The notes beneath the pieces were generated by a model, which was not told where the DNA came from, searched no databases, and worked only from the letters and a program-made list of their open reading frames with translations. A stretch of DNA of 64,000 nt from UTCHB3 sp964431385 (lineage in GTDB: Bacteria > Bacteroidota > Ignavibacteria > Ignavibacteriales > Ignavibacteriaceae), in NCBI GenBank assembly GCA_964431385.1, contig CAYSJM010000006.1:1-64000 (forward strand), given 5' to 3'. Shown here piece by piece: positions 53,967-63,113 of the stretch (within the stretch, counting starts at the first letter, position 1; every line of letters begins with the position of its first letter). The translations under genes were made by a program, and so were the position numbers.

Positions 53967-55166
53967 GTTAGAACTCATTATCATGTGACCCATCTTGTCC
54001 CTCTTTGTCTTGAGGTAATGTATATTATTTGGATTTGGTGCAATTTCAAGTGGTACTCTGCTCTCAACAGAAATTCCGTATTCTAACAGATCGTCAATTT
54101 TCTTTGGATTGTTAGTAATAAGCTTAACACTTTTAAGTCCAAGTTCTTTGATAATCTGTGCACCCAAACCATAATCTCTTGGATCTGCTTCAAAACCGAG
54201 TTTTTCATTGGCTTCTACTGTGTCAAATCCCATATCCTGAAGTTTGTATGCTTTTAGTTTGTTACTCAATCCAATTCCTCTTCCCTCTTGTCTAAGATAA
54301 ATAACAACGCCCTTGCCGTATCCATTTATCAAATCGAGTGAGTGGTTCAACTGATCGTGGCAGTCACATCTAAGTGAATGAAAAATATCACCTGTAAGGC
54401 ATTCGGAATGGATTCTGACCATAACATTCTCTTCACCACAAACATCACCTTTCACAACCGCAATGTGATCTTTTGAGTCGATGTGCGACTTAAACAAGTG
54501 TAGTTTAAACTCACCATGTGCAGTTGGGAAATTTATAGTTGTGATCTTGCTTATAAACTTCTCAGTTATCATACGGTGCTTCAAAATCTGCTTCACCGAA
54601 ATCATTTTTAGATCAAATTTTGTAGCGATTTCCTGAAGCTCTTTCATCCGTGCCATCTCACCGTCATCTTTAAGAATTTCGCACAATGTTCCTGCAGGAT
54701 TTAATCCGGAAATGCGGCAAAGATCAACAACCGCCTCTGTGTGTCCGGCTCTTTTTACTACTCCCCCTTCAGTATAGCGAAGTGGAAATATGTGTCCGGG
54801 GATAGCAAAATCTTCAGTTTTTGCTTCATCCGATGCGAGAGCCAGGATTGTTTTTGCACGGTCAGAAGTGGAAATACCTGTGGTAGTTCCTTCAACAGCA
54901 TCCACGGAGACGGTAAAGTTGGTACCATGCAAGGCGTTATTTGATCCACTCATAAGTGGAATACCCAGATGATCGAGCTTGCTTCCGTCCATGGCTACGC
55001 ACAGCAGACCTCTGCCATGAGTAATCATGAAATTAACAATTTCGGGTGTAATAAATTCTGAAGCACAAACAAAGTCACCTTCGTTTTCTCGATTTTCATC
55101 ATCAGTAATGATGATTACTCTACCGTTTCTTAATTCTGATACCGCTTCTTCTACCGTGCAAAACAT
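53952..55166 (-). CDS. ribBA: Bifunctional DHBP synthase/GTP cyclohydrolase II
   Basis: A 404-residue fusion supplying both riboflavin precursors. Domain 1 (about 1-200), 3,4-dihydroxy-2-butanone 4-phosphate synthase: TDDENRENEGDFV, MTHGRGLLCVAM, and RAGHTEAVVDLCRISG. Domain 2 (about 205-400), GTP cyclohydrolase II, with the zinc Cys cluster ECLTGDIFHSLRCDCHDQL and the catalytic YLRQEGRGIGLSNKLKAY. The ATG at 55166 is preferred; GTG 55169 would add one residue. It overlaps gatA tail-to-tail by 15 bases. No other riboflavin gene is visible, and no FMN riboswitch is seen upstream, since yajC is only 11 bases away. Confidence 0.95.
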   Translation of the reverse strand: MFCTVEEAVSELRNGRVIIITDDENRENEGDFVCASEFITPEIVNFMITHGRGLLCVAMDGSKLDHLGIPLMSGSNNALHGTNFTVSVDAVEGTTTGISTSDRAKTILALASDEAKTEDFAIPGHIFPLRYTEGGVVKRAGHTEAVVDLCRISGLNPAGTLCEILKDDGEMARMKELQEIATKFDLKMISVKQILKHRMITEKFISKITTINFPTAHGEFKLHLFKSHIDSKDHIAVVKGDVCGEENVMVRIHSECLTGDIFHSLRCDCHDQLNHSLDLINGYGKGVVIYLRQEGRGIGLSNKLKAYKLQDMGFDTVEANEKLGFEADPRDYGLGAQIIKELGLKSVKLITNNPKKIDDLLEYGISVESRVPLEIAPNPNNIHYLKTKRDKMGHMIMSSNSELL

Positions 55167-55177
55167 CACTAATTCCG

Positions 55178-55510
55178 TTATTTCTTATCTAAACTGGTGG
55201 TTGTACCGTCAGAATTTAATATAGCTGCAATCGCATTTTTATCAAATTTTATTTTTGTTGAGTCACCAACTTTAACCCAAACAATTTTGTCTTCAACGCC
55301 GGTCACTTCACCATACATACCACCGGAAGTAACAACTTTGTCACCTTTTTGAACCTCAGAAAGAAGTTTTTCTCTTTCCTTCTGTCTTTTTTGTTGAGGT
55401 CTGATAATCATGAAATAAAAAATAAGGAAAATGGCACCGAACATTATCAGTGTTCCCATTATTCCGCCGCCATCACCTCCCGGTTGGGCCATTGCATATA
55501 AAGTTTCCAT
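55178..55510 (-). CDS. yajC: Sec translocon accessory subunit YajC
   Basis: A 110-residue single-span protein. After a short GDGGG-rich N-terminus comes the transmembrane helix (about 18-37; TLIMFGAIFLIFYFMII) and the family signature RPQQKRQKEREKLLSEVQKGDKVVTSGGMYGEV. It associates with SecDF-YidC. It lies directly between tgt (end to end, no gap) and ribBA; the tgt-yajC pair is a well-conserved gene order, usually followed by secD-secF, which are missing here. ATG 55510 is the likely start, though ATG at residue 7 is possible. Confidence 0.93.
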   Translation of the reverse strand: METLYAMAQPGGDGGGIMGTLIMFGAIFLIFYFMIIRPQQKRQKEREKLLSEVQKGDKVVTSGGMYGEVTGVEDKIVWVKVGDSTKIKFDKNAIAAILNSDGTTTSLDKK

Positions 55511-56665
55511 CTAATTCTCCGTTTCTTTTTTGTCTTGTTCAGTTATTTTGTATAAAACTTTGTCTTTCCACTGCTTATAATCTCCCGCCAAAATGTGTTC
55601 TCTTGCTGCTCTCGCAAGCTCTAAGTAAAAATGAATATTGTGGACTGATACAAGTTCAAACCCCAAAAATTCATTGGCAACAAGTAAATGCCGCAAATAT
55701 GCTCTCGTATGGTTTTTACAAGTGTAACAGTTACAGTCCTCATCAAGTGGAGTAAAATCATTTTTATAGATTGAATTTTTTATCCTGACCGGACCATTCC
55801 AGGTGAAGATAAATCCCCTCCTCGCATTTCGGGTCGGCATTACACAGTCGAACATATCGACTCCCCGCTCTATCGCTTCAAGAATATTTTCCGGTTTTCC
55901 TACTCCCATAAGGTATCTGGGAAGATCAACTCTCATAAAATCGGTAGTAAAATCCACGATATCGTACATCGATTCCGCAGGTTCACCCACAGCCAATCCC
56001 CCAATCGCGTACCCTTCAAAATCGAGCTCAAGAAGCGATTTTACCGACTCTTCTCTCAAATCTTTGTAGGTACTCCCCTGAATTATACCAAATTGATTTT
56101 GCTCAAATCCGTATAGCCCTTTTGATTTTAGAAAAGCTTCTCTGTTCAATATTGCCCATGCAGATGTCATTTTTGTAGAATGTTTTGCATATTCATAGGT
56201 GCAGGGGTAAGGAGTGCACTCATCCAAAACCATCATTATATCAGAACCGATAGACCTTTGAATGTTTACTACTTTTTCAGGGGTAAAGAAGTGCTTCGAA
56301 CCATCAAGATGTGACTTAAACTCAACTCCGTCGTGCTTTATCTTACGCAAATCAGAGAGAGAAAAAACCTGGAAACCACCACTATCAGTTAAAATGGGTC
56401 TGTCCCAATTAATAAACTTGTGCAACCCGCCGGCTGCTTCAAGTATATCTGTCCCTGGTCTTAGATATAAATGGTAGGTATTACCCAAAATAATATCAGC
56501 ATTGATATCATCTCTAAGATAAGAAAAATTTACGGCTTTAACTGTCCCCTGAGTTCCAACAGGCATGAAAATCGGTGTTTTTACCACACCATGTGCTGTT
56601 GTAAACTCTCCTGCTCTTGCTTTTGAAGCATGATCAGTTGCCAATAATTTAAAGTTTAAACTCAA
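55511..56665 (-). CDS. tgt: tRNA-guanine transglycosylase (queuine tRNA-ribosyltransferase)
   Basis: A 384-residue enzyme that exchanges guanine 34 for preQ1 in tRNAs with GUN anticodons. Landmarks: TPIFMPVGTQGTVKA near 30, LTDSGGFQVFSL (catalytic Asp), GGLAVGEP, MGVGKPENILEAI, DCVMPTRNARRG (nucleophile Asp) and the zinc-binding CNCYTCKNHTRAYLRHL near 320. Full length. The start is TTG 56665 with no clear ribosome site but the N-terminus FKLLATDHASKARAGEF fits the family. Neighbour yajC follows immediately. Confident. Confidence 0.95.
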   Translation of the reverse strand: MSLNFKLLATDHASKARAGEFTTAHGVVKTPIFMPVGTQGTVKAVNFSYLRDDINADIILGNTYHLYLRPGTDILEAAGGLHKFINWDRPILTDSGGFQVFSLSDLRKIKHDGVEFKSHLDGSKHFFTPEKVVNIQRSIGSDIMMVLDECTPYPCTYEYAKHSTKMTSAWAILNREAFLKSKGLYGFEQNQFGIIQGSTYKDLREESVKSLLELDFEGYAIGGLAVGEPAESMYDIVDFTTDFMRVDLPRYLMGVGKPENILEAIERGVDMFDCVMPTRNARRGFIFTWNGPVRIKNSIYKNDFTPLDEDCNCYTCKNHTRAYLRHLLVANEFLGFELVSVHNIHFYLELARAAREHILAGDYKQWKDKVLYKITEQDKKETEN

Positions 56666-56744
56666 GAAATTTCGATTTTTGTGATTTTAAATTTACTGCT
56701 TTTATAACTCATGCCCAAACTAATAAAATGAAAGTATTATTTTG

Positions 56745-56790
56745 CGGAAAAACAAAAAAGCCCCTCCATAACTGAAGAGGCTCAAAAAAC
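56745..56790 (-). terminator. Probable intrinsic terminator after the PorV-like gene
   Basis: On the minus strand, AGCCTC and GAGGGGCT can form an imperfect hairpin around a loop of about 10 bases (56759-56783), followed by a long T-rich stretch. It lies 34 bases after the stop of the PorV-like gene and before tgt, so it would end that operon. Confidence 0.6.
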
Positions 56791-56823
56791 TATTGGCTGT
56801 TAGAGATTCGAAAGAGAGGATTG

Positions 56824-57732
56824 TTAAAATCCAAGTTTTACTGAAAAAGTGTGCCCAAGTCCAAGATTCTGACCAAAAGGAGAGATTGCATAATCAAAAA
56901 CCAACTTGTTCCAATAGATTCCAAGTCCGGTGGTAAAACCTTTCGATTCATACAGGGTCTGAAAACCCAGCCTTAAAGCAATGAGGTTATCGTAGAGCAC
57001 TTCAGCACCCAGATTCACATGAATATCATCAGTTGAGAGATACTTTTGGACCTCCAGACCGGTGTTAAAAGCAAGTTTATTCTCAGGTAATGAAAAGGTG
57101 TATCCACCACCTGCCCTCAAATCAGCAGGTAGCTTGGTAGCAGTAGTTTTAAGTTCGTTCATTGCACCGATATTTCTTAATGCGGCTACAACATAAAGCT
57201 TATCTGAGATGTTGTACCGTGCCCCAAAATCGATAGCGAATCCTGTTGCATCTTCATAAAATATCCCTTCATAAAGATATTTCACGGCAAATCCTGCATC
57301 AAATTTATCAGAAACTTTAAAGCCCGTTCCGAGTGAGATGGCATAAAAATCGGCAGTAAAAGTGGAAAGAGCTGCACCCGGTTTTTCACGAACCTCAATA
57401 TCACCTATCCTTGTTGAATTTAATCCCAACCCCATTTTTAGACCAAAAAGAGTGAATCGAGCTGCCAGCATTTCTGTTTTAACGCCTTGTATCCACTCAT
57501 TATGCGTAAATGAAATCTCGGGAGTTCCATTTCCTCCGATATTTGCAGGGTTGTAAAATATTGCGGAGGCATCATTCGCAAAAACAGCACCATTGTCACC
57601 GAGTGAAATGTTCCTCGCACCGGAACCGATCTTCAAAAAGGAGAGGCCTGAGTTACCTGCTGATTGTGAATAAAGATCCAGGACACTAAATAGAATTAAG
57701 GAGAATAAAAAAAGTTTTTTCATTGTTGGCAT
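56824..57732 (-). CDS. PorV/PorQ family outer-membrane beta-barrel protein
   Basis: A 302-residue exported barrel of the family that includes PorV, the shuttle of the type IX secretion system. Signal peptide about 4-22. The family-specific N-terminal motif is SFLKIGSGARNISLGDNGAV, then ASAIFYNPANIGG, with about 12-14 beta strands to a C-terminal strand ending LGHTFSVKLGF. It pairs with a second member immediately upstream. True PorV binds sorting-domain cargo and hands it to PorU; whether this copy is PorV itself or a paralogue cannot be told. ATG 57732 or 57723 are both possible starts (the latter begins at MKKLFLF). Confidence 0.82.
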   Translation of the reverse strand: MPTMKKLFLFSLILFSVLDLYSQSAGNSGLSFLKIGSGARNISLGDNGAVFANDASAIFYNPANIGGNGTPEISFTHNEWIQGVKTEMLAARFTLFGLKMGLGLNSTRIGDIEVREKPGAALSTFTADFYAISLGTGFKVSDKFDAGFAVKYLYEGIFYEDATGFAIDFGARYNISDKLYVVAALRNIGAMNELKTTATKLPADLRAGGGYTFSLPENKLAFNTGLEVQKYLSTDDIHVNLGAEVLYDNLIALRLGFQTLYESKGFTTGLGIYWNKLVFDYAISPFGQNLGLGHTFSVKLGF

Positions 57733-57734
57733 TC

Positions 57735-58745
57735 TTAAAAAATGAAATTTAGACCTATAATATGTCTGTCTGAAGAGGAATATTGTTCAACCTGATATGC
57801 ATAATCAAACCCCACATTAAAATTCCCTACTTGTCTCGTATAAGAAAAACCTAAAGATGGCTTAGCCGGATCATCGCCATTGTTCAGGTAGAGATTATCA
57901 ATACCTCCCCTTAGAAATAATCCTTCATAAATGTTGTATTCAGCTCCAAATCTGAAAAGATTTGTTCCAAAATTGTCTGAAGCAAACTCTGCCGCAAGTT
58001 GCAGGTTAAATGGTTTGTAATGGTAACTTACACCCAATTTTTTGAACAGGGGAAATTTATCGTTTGTTGCTCCGCCATCTGTTCCGTAAATTGGTGCAGA
58101 ATCCCATTTATATTGCGAGTTTATATCGCTTAACACAAAAGAAATGGCAAGTTCCGGGGTTACGGTATAAATTAATCCCACATCAAATCCAAGACTGGTT
58201 GTTGTAACTTCCTCGTATAATTTATAGTAGTAGAACCTTGCAGTAACACCGGCAGCAAACTTTTCAGAGAATTTATTAGCGAGAGATAGATAAAAAAGGT
58301 TCTCTGAAGTTGATATAGTCCCTTTTTTGAATCCCTGATTATCTCTTTGATCGATATTTGAGACTCCGGCATTTATCATACCGGCGGAGACTCCTGCAGT
58401 GGAACGGGGAACCCTTTCCCCGGGAATTGTGTCATTTTTTCCGTAAAAATCGAACCTTCTCGTAAAACTGATAAAATTTAATGCCCGATCGAGCCCGAGA
58501 AAAGTATATTGAGCATTAAAAGAATTGTCATTCTGAAATACTGCCAATGCCGGATTGTAATATGTAAAGATATTCCCGGATTTTACTGTTCCGAGTGCAT
58601 TACCCATACCGATGCCCCTTGCACCAAAACCGATTCTGCTAAAAGCACCGGGTGCCGAAGAGATATCACTCATTTTTCGTTGAGCATCCAATTGGGTAGT
58701 TAATAGCAGAATTGCAACTAAAAATAATATTTTCCTGATTTTCAT
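57735..58745 (-). CDS. PorV/PorQ family outer-membrane protein, second copy
   Basis: A 336-residue barrel with a signal peptide (about 1-21, ending LDAQ). The N-terminal region APGAFSRIGFGARGIGMGNA then IFTYYNPALAVFQND matches the PorV/PorQ-like family, differing in detail from the neighbour (more like the PorQ side). Strands run to the C-terminal DRHIIGLNFIF. It is encoded 1 base after the repeat protein that carries a sorting-like C-terminus and 2 bases before the other family member, so all three are one operon. Perhaps a dedicated outer-membrane partner for that cargo. Confidence 0.8.
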   Translation of the reverse strand: MKIRKILFLVAILLLTTQLDAQRKMSDISSAPGAFSRIGFGARGIGMGNALGTVKSGNIFTYYNPALAVFQNDNSFNAQYTFLGLDRALNFISFTRRFDFYGKNDTIPGERVPRSTAGVSAGMINAGVSNIDQRDNQGFKKGTISTSENLFYLSLANKFSEKFAAGVTARFYYYKLYEEVTTTSLGFDVGLIYTVTPELAISFVLSDINSQYKWDSAPIYGTDGGATNDKFPLFKKLGVSYHYKPFNLQLAAEFASDNFGTNLFRFGAEYNIYEGLFLRGGIDNLYLNNGDDPAKPSLGFSYTRQVGNFNVGFDYAYQVEQYSSSDRHIIGLNFIF

Positions 58746-58746
58746 A

Positions 58747-60342
58747 TTATTGCAACACCATTATCTTTCCAAACATAGGTTTTTCATTTCCGGCATCAAT
58801 TCGATAGAAATATACTCCATTTGGTACCACTTTCCCATTATCATCTTTACCGTCCCAAAAATCTATTACACCTGCCACGCCAGAACTGTTTACCGTGTGT
58901 ACAGGATTCCCTCTCGGTGCGTTCTGAATTACCGTTCGTAAATAATTCATACCAAAATCAAAAATTCTTATTGTAACGGGCAGTTCTTTTCCGCCTGTTG
59001 AATACTTAATTTTTACCTGTTCAGTTTTAGGTGAAAACGGATTCGGAAAAGCGTAAGAATCTTCCTTTGACTCGAGTTGCTGAGATGCGAAGTAGAGCTT
59101 CCATTTATCAGGCCAAACACCCGTAAACCCACTGTTCTTCACTAATCCATCAGCTGTGCCAACATAAAGGACAATACCGGATTCAGCCCAGGCAGCAGAA
59201 TAAAAAGTGGTTGATTTAAGCGAAAGTTTAGAATCGCTATCCACAATGTTGCCGGGAGAATACCAGTTCTTGCCATAATCGTTTGATTTGTACAGTCCAC
59301 CACTTGCAGCTGCAACAACTTTATCAGCCAATACTGCAAAATTATTTACTCTTTCACCATCAAGACTCGTGAACCAGTTTGCTCCGCCATCAGGTGAAAA
59401 ACTGACACCATAAGCTTCAGAAAGGTCTTCCGCCTTCCAGGTGGCAGCCCAAATTTCGTCAGTTCCGGGTTTGTGGGCAAGCCCCACTACAAAGTTACCT
59501 GACATCGGATTCACCTGATTCTGATGGTTAAATTTAACCCAGCTTATTCCACCATCGGTCGATTTATTTACACCATTAGCTGTGCCTGCGTAGATAACTG
59601 AATCGTTTACCGCCATAACACTGAAGGCACGATAATTTAAATAACCTTCACTGCAAAATTTTCCCGGAACGGGTGAAACACAAAAACTTAGATTATCGGT
59701 AGGTTTGATAGAATTAAGAAAATCTGGAGGTAACACTACTCTCGTCCAGGTTGCACCAAGATCAGTTGATTTCCTCAAACCACCCGCAAACGATGAAATC
59801 CATACAGTGCCGGGAGTTATCGCAATATCGTAAGTAATATTTTGAATTGCGACTGTGACGGGAAGGGCACGCAAGCGATTATTCCCATAAACAATTACTG
59901 TATCAACATCTTTATCCAAAGGTTGTGCGACTGATTGCCAGGTTTCACCTCCGTCAGAAGTGTAACGCAATCCACTCCCCTCCGGAAGTGTCTGACCTGT
60001 TCTAACTACAGAATGTGCAGTAGCCACCCATAAAATTCCTCTGTATTTATCCCATGCAAGAGCCGAAATATTTTCAGTTCCAAATGCTGGGTCGCCGTAG
60101 TAATTTCTCCAAGTTGTTCCTTTATCTGTCGATCTGCTCAATCCCCTCGAAGTCCCTAACCAAATAGTGTCTCCTTGAACGAGCATGGCACTAATACTGT
60201 TTGAAGCTGGATTTTCAGACGATGAATAGGTTATGTTCGACGGAGAGTCCTCAAATTTGAAGGAAAAAGGGCTCTCTTGTGCAAAGGTTGAAATTGTAGC
60301 GTAAAATAAAATTAGAACAAGAGTTTTCATCAATCTTGTCAT
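58747..60342 (-). CDS. Secreted repeat protein with BNR/sortilin-like repeats and sorting-type C-terminus
   Basis: A 531-residue exported protein. Signal peptide about 1-21. The body (about 40-430) contains several Asp-box-like repeats of the form STDKGTTWRNY, TSDGGETWQSV, STDLGATWTRV, STDGGISWVKF, SPDGGANWFTS and SNDYGKNWYSP, typical of BNR/YCF48-like beta-propellers. The C-terminal 90 residues have YAFPNPFSPKTEQVKIKYS then VPNGVYFYRIDAGNEKPMFGKIMVLQ, a type IX sorting or FlgD-like Ig module. It is probably surface-exposed and released or anchored by T9SS. Ligand unknown. Starts at ATG 60342 or 60330 (MKTLVLILF). Confidence 0.82.
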   Translation of the reverse strand: MTRLMKTLVLILFYATISTFAQESPFSFKFEDSPSNITYSSSENPASNSISAMLVQGDTIWLGTSRGLSRSTDKGTTWRNYYGDPAFGTENISALAWDKYRGILWVATAHSVVRTGQTLPEGSGLRYTSDGGETWQSVAQPLDKDVDTVIVYGNNRLRALPVTVAIQNITYDIAITPGTVWISSFAGGLRKSTDLGATWTRVVLPPDFLNSIKPTDNLSFCVSPVPGKFCSEGYLNYRAFSVMAVNDSVIYAGTANGVNKSTDGGISWVKFNHQNQVNPMSGNFVVGLAHKPGTDEIWAATWKAEDLSEAYGVSFSPDGGANWFTSLDGERVNNFAVLADKVVAAASGGLYKSNDYGKNWYSPGNIVDSDSKLSLKSTTFYSAAWAESGIVLYVGTADGLVKNSGFTGVWPDKWKLYFASQQLESKEDSYAFPNPFSPKTEQVKIKYSTGGKELPVTIRIFDFGMNYLRTVIQNAPRGNPVHTVNSSGVAGVIDFWDGKDDNGKVVPNGVYFYRIDAGNEKPMFGKIMVLQ

Positions 60343-61137
60343 CTATCGTATCACAATCTTTTTAATTATCGGTAAACTTTTCTTTTTGCCCCTGTCTTCT
60401 GCATTAAAAGTGAAAGTATATTCCCCTTTTTGATTGGTTGAGAAGACACTGATGATTATTGAATAAATGTCGTCATTGGCAACATCATCGCCATGATCTC
60501 TAAAATTTCCGTCGTCGTACATAAGGAGAGCTGCGTTATTCGATGTACCATCAGGGCGGGTAACCACAAAATAGACCCTGCTCAAATCCTGCTTTCCGTT
60601 GGGGTCGATAGCCTTCATGGTCAATCTGAAAACAGTGGTATCAATAACTGTTAGTGAATCCGGTGCCACCAAATCACTTATTATTGGCTCTTGATTTGCT
60701 GAACCGTTATCGAACACAAATTTATTAACTGAGAGTCTGTAGTTGGTACCTTTTGGCTCAGAAGCAAAATATTCGGTACGATATTCGCCCGAAAGGAGTT
60801 TAGAACTCATAGGAACTTTGAGTGAGAAAATTTTATCGCCGGCTACATCATCTCCGAGCTCTTTGTTGCCGTTATCAACGAGGTAATAAGGAGTTGAATT
60901 AACTTTAATATCACCGGGACTGTAAAGATTCATATAAACACTTCCGGGAGCTGTGTTATATCCCAGATGGATATAAAATTTTACAAGTGAATCAGTAGCG
61001 TTGAATATAATTGTATCGTATCGGGCGACACTTTGAACGGAAAATTGTGCGGGAACAGGATCAACCAGATTGTTGAAACTCTTCTCACATCCGCTTAACA
61101 ACAAAATCAACCCGATTGCTGCAATGGTTTTTTTCAT
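60343..61137 (-). CDS. Lipoprotein with two choice-of-anchor-X-like repeats
   Basis: A 264-residue lipoprotein with lipobox LLSGC (Cys17). The mature part has two copies of a motif with the form D-(D/N)-G-N-(x)n-GDDVA-x-D-x-I-(F/Y)-S: VDNGNKELGDDVAGDKIFSL (about 84-104) and YDDGNFRDHGDDVANDDIYS (about 208-228). These acidic loops match the pattern in the choice-of-anchor X domain and look calcium-binding. It ends directly before the secreted repeat-protein gene (gap zero), so it probably works with that cargo or its PorV-like partners at the outer membrane. Confidence 0.72.
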   Translation of the reverse strand: MKKTIAAIGLILLLSGCEKSFNNLVDPVPAQFSVQSVARYDTIIFNATDSLVKFYIHLGYNTAPGSVYMNLYSPGDIKVNSTPYYLVDNGNKELGDDVAGDKIFSLKVPMSSKLLSGEYRTEYFASEPKGTNYRLSVNKFVFDNGSANQEPIISDLVAPDSLTVIDTTVFRLTMKAIDPNGKQDLSRVYFVVTRPDGTSNNAALLMYDDGNFRDHGDDVANDDIYSIIISVFSTNQKGEYTFTFNAEDRGKKKSLPIIKKIVIR

Positions 61138-61209
61138 CTTTTTTCTAAATTTTTCAGCAAATATCTCAAATAAGCAACAATAATAATATGTAATTAAAGT
61201 TGCAGGAAA

Positions 61210-62211
61210 TTATAATACACCCGGTCCAATTATAAACGGCATCGGAATAAATGACAGAATAAAAATTAAAATCCCCAAATACCCGATCAATAACCGTCCA
61301 ATTCCAATTGGTGAATTATCATAAACAGGCGGATGCTTCACTTTTATAACAAAGTAGAGTAACAATGCCCACAAAAACCAACCCGTCCACCCAATTGATA
61401 TCCCTGTTTCATAAAACTGATTAATCACTCCCATCCCCCCGGCAAAAAGGAGGAAAAACATCGCCACCCAGGCAATTTTTTCCTGGGCTTTTTCTCCAAA
61501 CATCGCATATATGATATGTCCGCCATCAAGCTGCCCAACGGGAAGAAGATTTAGTGCTGTAACAAATAAACCAAACCAACCCGCACATAGATAGGGGTAA
61601 TGGTAAATCTCACTCATTGGTGGAATAAATCCATCAGGAGAGTTTGCAAAAAGCTCTCTTAATATTATAAATAGGAGATTCTCGCCAAACGCCAACGATA
61701 ACCCGTCTTGTCCGTATGTTGGCAGATCAAAATCGGGGTGGATGCTAATTATAAACTCTTTCCCCGGCAAGTTCTGGAAACCATAAATCAATACTATTAG
61801 CGATATAACAAACCCGGCAACAGGACCTGCAATTCCTATATCAAAAAGTGCTTTTTTGTTGTAAATTGGGGTTTTTGTTTTTATCACTGCTCCCATTGTG
61901 CCAAAATTTAGCATACCTGCAATAGTAGGAAATGGGATAAAATAAGGAAGTGTAGCCTTTACTTTATGAAATTTTGAAGCAAAAAAATGCCCAAATTCAT
62001 GAAAACCGAGTATCGCAAGAATGGAAATCGAGTAAGGCAAGCCCTCCGATAATTGCGATATTTCAAGACCCGTCGAGGTAGTAACAACCCAATAAGCACC
62101 TGCTATTGTTGTTGTAGCAAATGTTGCGACAAAAAGCAAAAAAGGAACCCCATACCTGCTAATGAGGTTGTCCCCGTTGTTGTTCAACTTTCCGTTTTCA
62201 GTTTCACTCAT
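61210..62211 (-). CDS. M50 site-2-protease family membrane metalloprotease
   Basis: A 333-residue polytopic protease. The zinc motif HEFGH is at 71-75 in LGFHEFGHFFASKF and the third ligand lies in LPVGQLDGGHIIYAMFG (about 221-237, Asp in LDGGH). Seven or eight membrane helices; no PDZ domain. Site-2 proteases cut transmembrane substrates such as anti-sigma factors; the target is unknown. ATG 62211. It lies 2 bases after the DUF1207 gene, and 72 bases before the lipoprotein gene. Confidence 0.88.
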   Translation of the reverse strand: MSETENGKLNNNGDNLISRYGVPFLLFVATFATTTIAGAYWVVTTSTGLEISQLSEGLPYSISILAILGFHEFGHFFASKFHKVKATLPYFIPFPTIAGMLNFGTMGAVIKTKTPIYNKKALFDIGIAGPVAGFVISLIVLIYGFQNLPGKEFIISIHPDFDLPTYGQDGLSLAFGENLLFIILRELFANSPDGFIPPMSEIYHYPYLCAGWFGLFVTALNLLPVGQLDGGHIIYAMFGEKAQEKIAWVAMFFLLFAGGMGVINQFYETGISIGWTGWFLWALLLYFVIKVKHPPVYDNSPIGIGRLLIGYLGILIFILSFIPMPFIIGPGVL

Positions 62212-62213
62212 CT

Positions 62214-63044
62214 TTAAAAATCGACTGTGATACCAGTTGAGAAGTACTCATCATTCAATTCATAATATTCGCCGTGAACATTCTTCCCGGAATAGAGGGT
62301 AAATACCAACCTTATACCACTTCCTTGAGGTTTTCCAAATTTAATACCAAATTGTGCTGTATGATTGGAGTTGTATGCAGTTGTGTAAGCGAGTTTATAA
62401 TCGTATGAAATAAACGGATAAAAATTGCCAAACGAGAGCGAACTGATGTAAGAGTCGAAACCAGCTTGCAAAATCCACGGCTCAATATTTTCAGGATCAA
62501 CATGAAAAAGATGTGTAACACCACCATAAACCCTTAAATCAGCAAAACGGTAGTATCCCATTAATTCAACAAATTCGCGGCTGTAAACTATCGGAAATCT
62601 TTGGTCGCGCCATTGTTTACTGGTGCCGTCGTAATGCCCGTCAACAAAATGTGCACTAATGTGGCTCAAACGAAATCTAAGTCCGGCTTCATTTCCCGAA
62701 GAATACTTTTTCTTCAGTCCCAAATTTAAGCCAAACAGATAATCCACTGCATCCACCGGGAAGTGGAAATCGGACTCACCACGCAACCTTGTATAGGTGA
62801 AAAAATCCGCTCCGGCAGAAAGTGTTAAACTGTTTGCTAAGTCGTTATGAAATATATCTTTGGAAGCTCCGATATCGAGTCTTAAATCATTTTGCCCCGA
62901 CTGAAAGAAAACACCCATTCTGGGTTCCAGAAAATTGGAAGTGAATGGCTGAATGTTAAGTTCACCGGGGAAAATTTTATATGATTGAGCTGCTGCCACT
63001 GTGGAAAATAGGGCAACCGCCAAAAGTATCCTGTACGATTTCAA
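62214..63044 (-). CDS. DUF1207 family outer-membrane protein
   Basis: A 276-residue exported protein of DUF1207. Signal peptide about 1-19. The family hallmark is a start resembling IFPGELNIQPFTSNFLEPRM and FQSGQNDLRLDIGA, followed by a strand-rich barrel, LRFRLSHISAHFVDGH and a C-terminal STGITVDF strand. Function of the family is unknown. The start is TTG 63044 without a strong ribosome site, though MKSYRILLAVALFS gives a good signal. It precedes the M50 protease by 2 bases, suggesting they share an operon. Confidence 0.82.
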   Translation of the reverse strand: MKSYRILLAVALFSTVAAAQSYKIFPGELNIQPFTSNFLEPRMGVFFQSGQNDLRLDIGASKDIFHNDLANSLTLSAGADFFTYTRLRGESDFHFPVDAVDYLFGLNLGLKKKYSSGNEAGLRFRLSHISAHFVDGHYDGTSKQWRDQRFPIVYSREFVELMGYYRFADLRVYGGVTHLFHVDPENIEPWILQAGFDSYISSLSFGNFYPFISYDYKLAYTTAYNSNHTAQFGIKFGKPQGSGIRLVFTLYSGKNVHGEYYELNDEYFSTGITVDF

Positions 63045-63113
63045 TATTTGTTACATTTCTTATTTATAAAAATACAAGCATGAAATATAAGAAATTGATT
63101 TAATTTAATTCGG

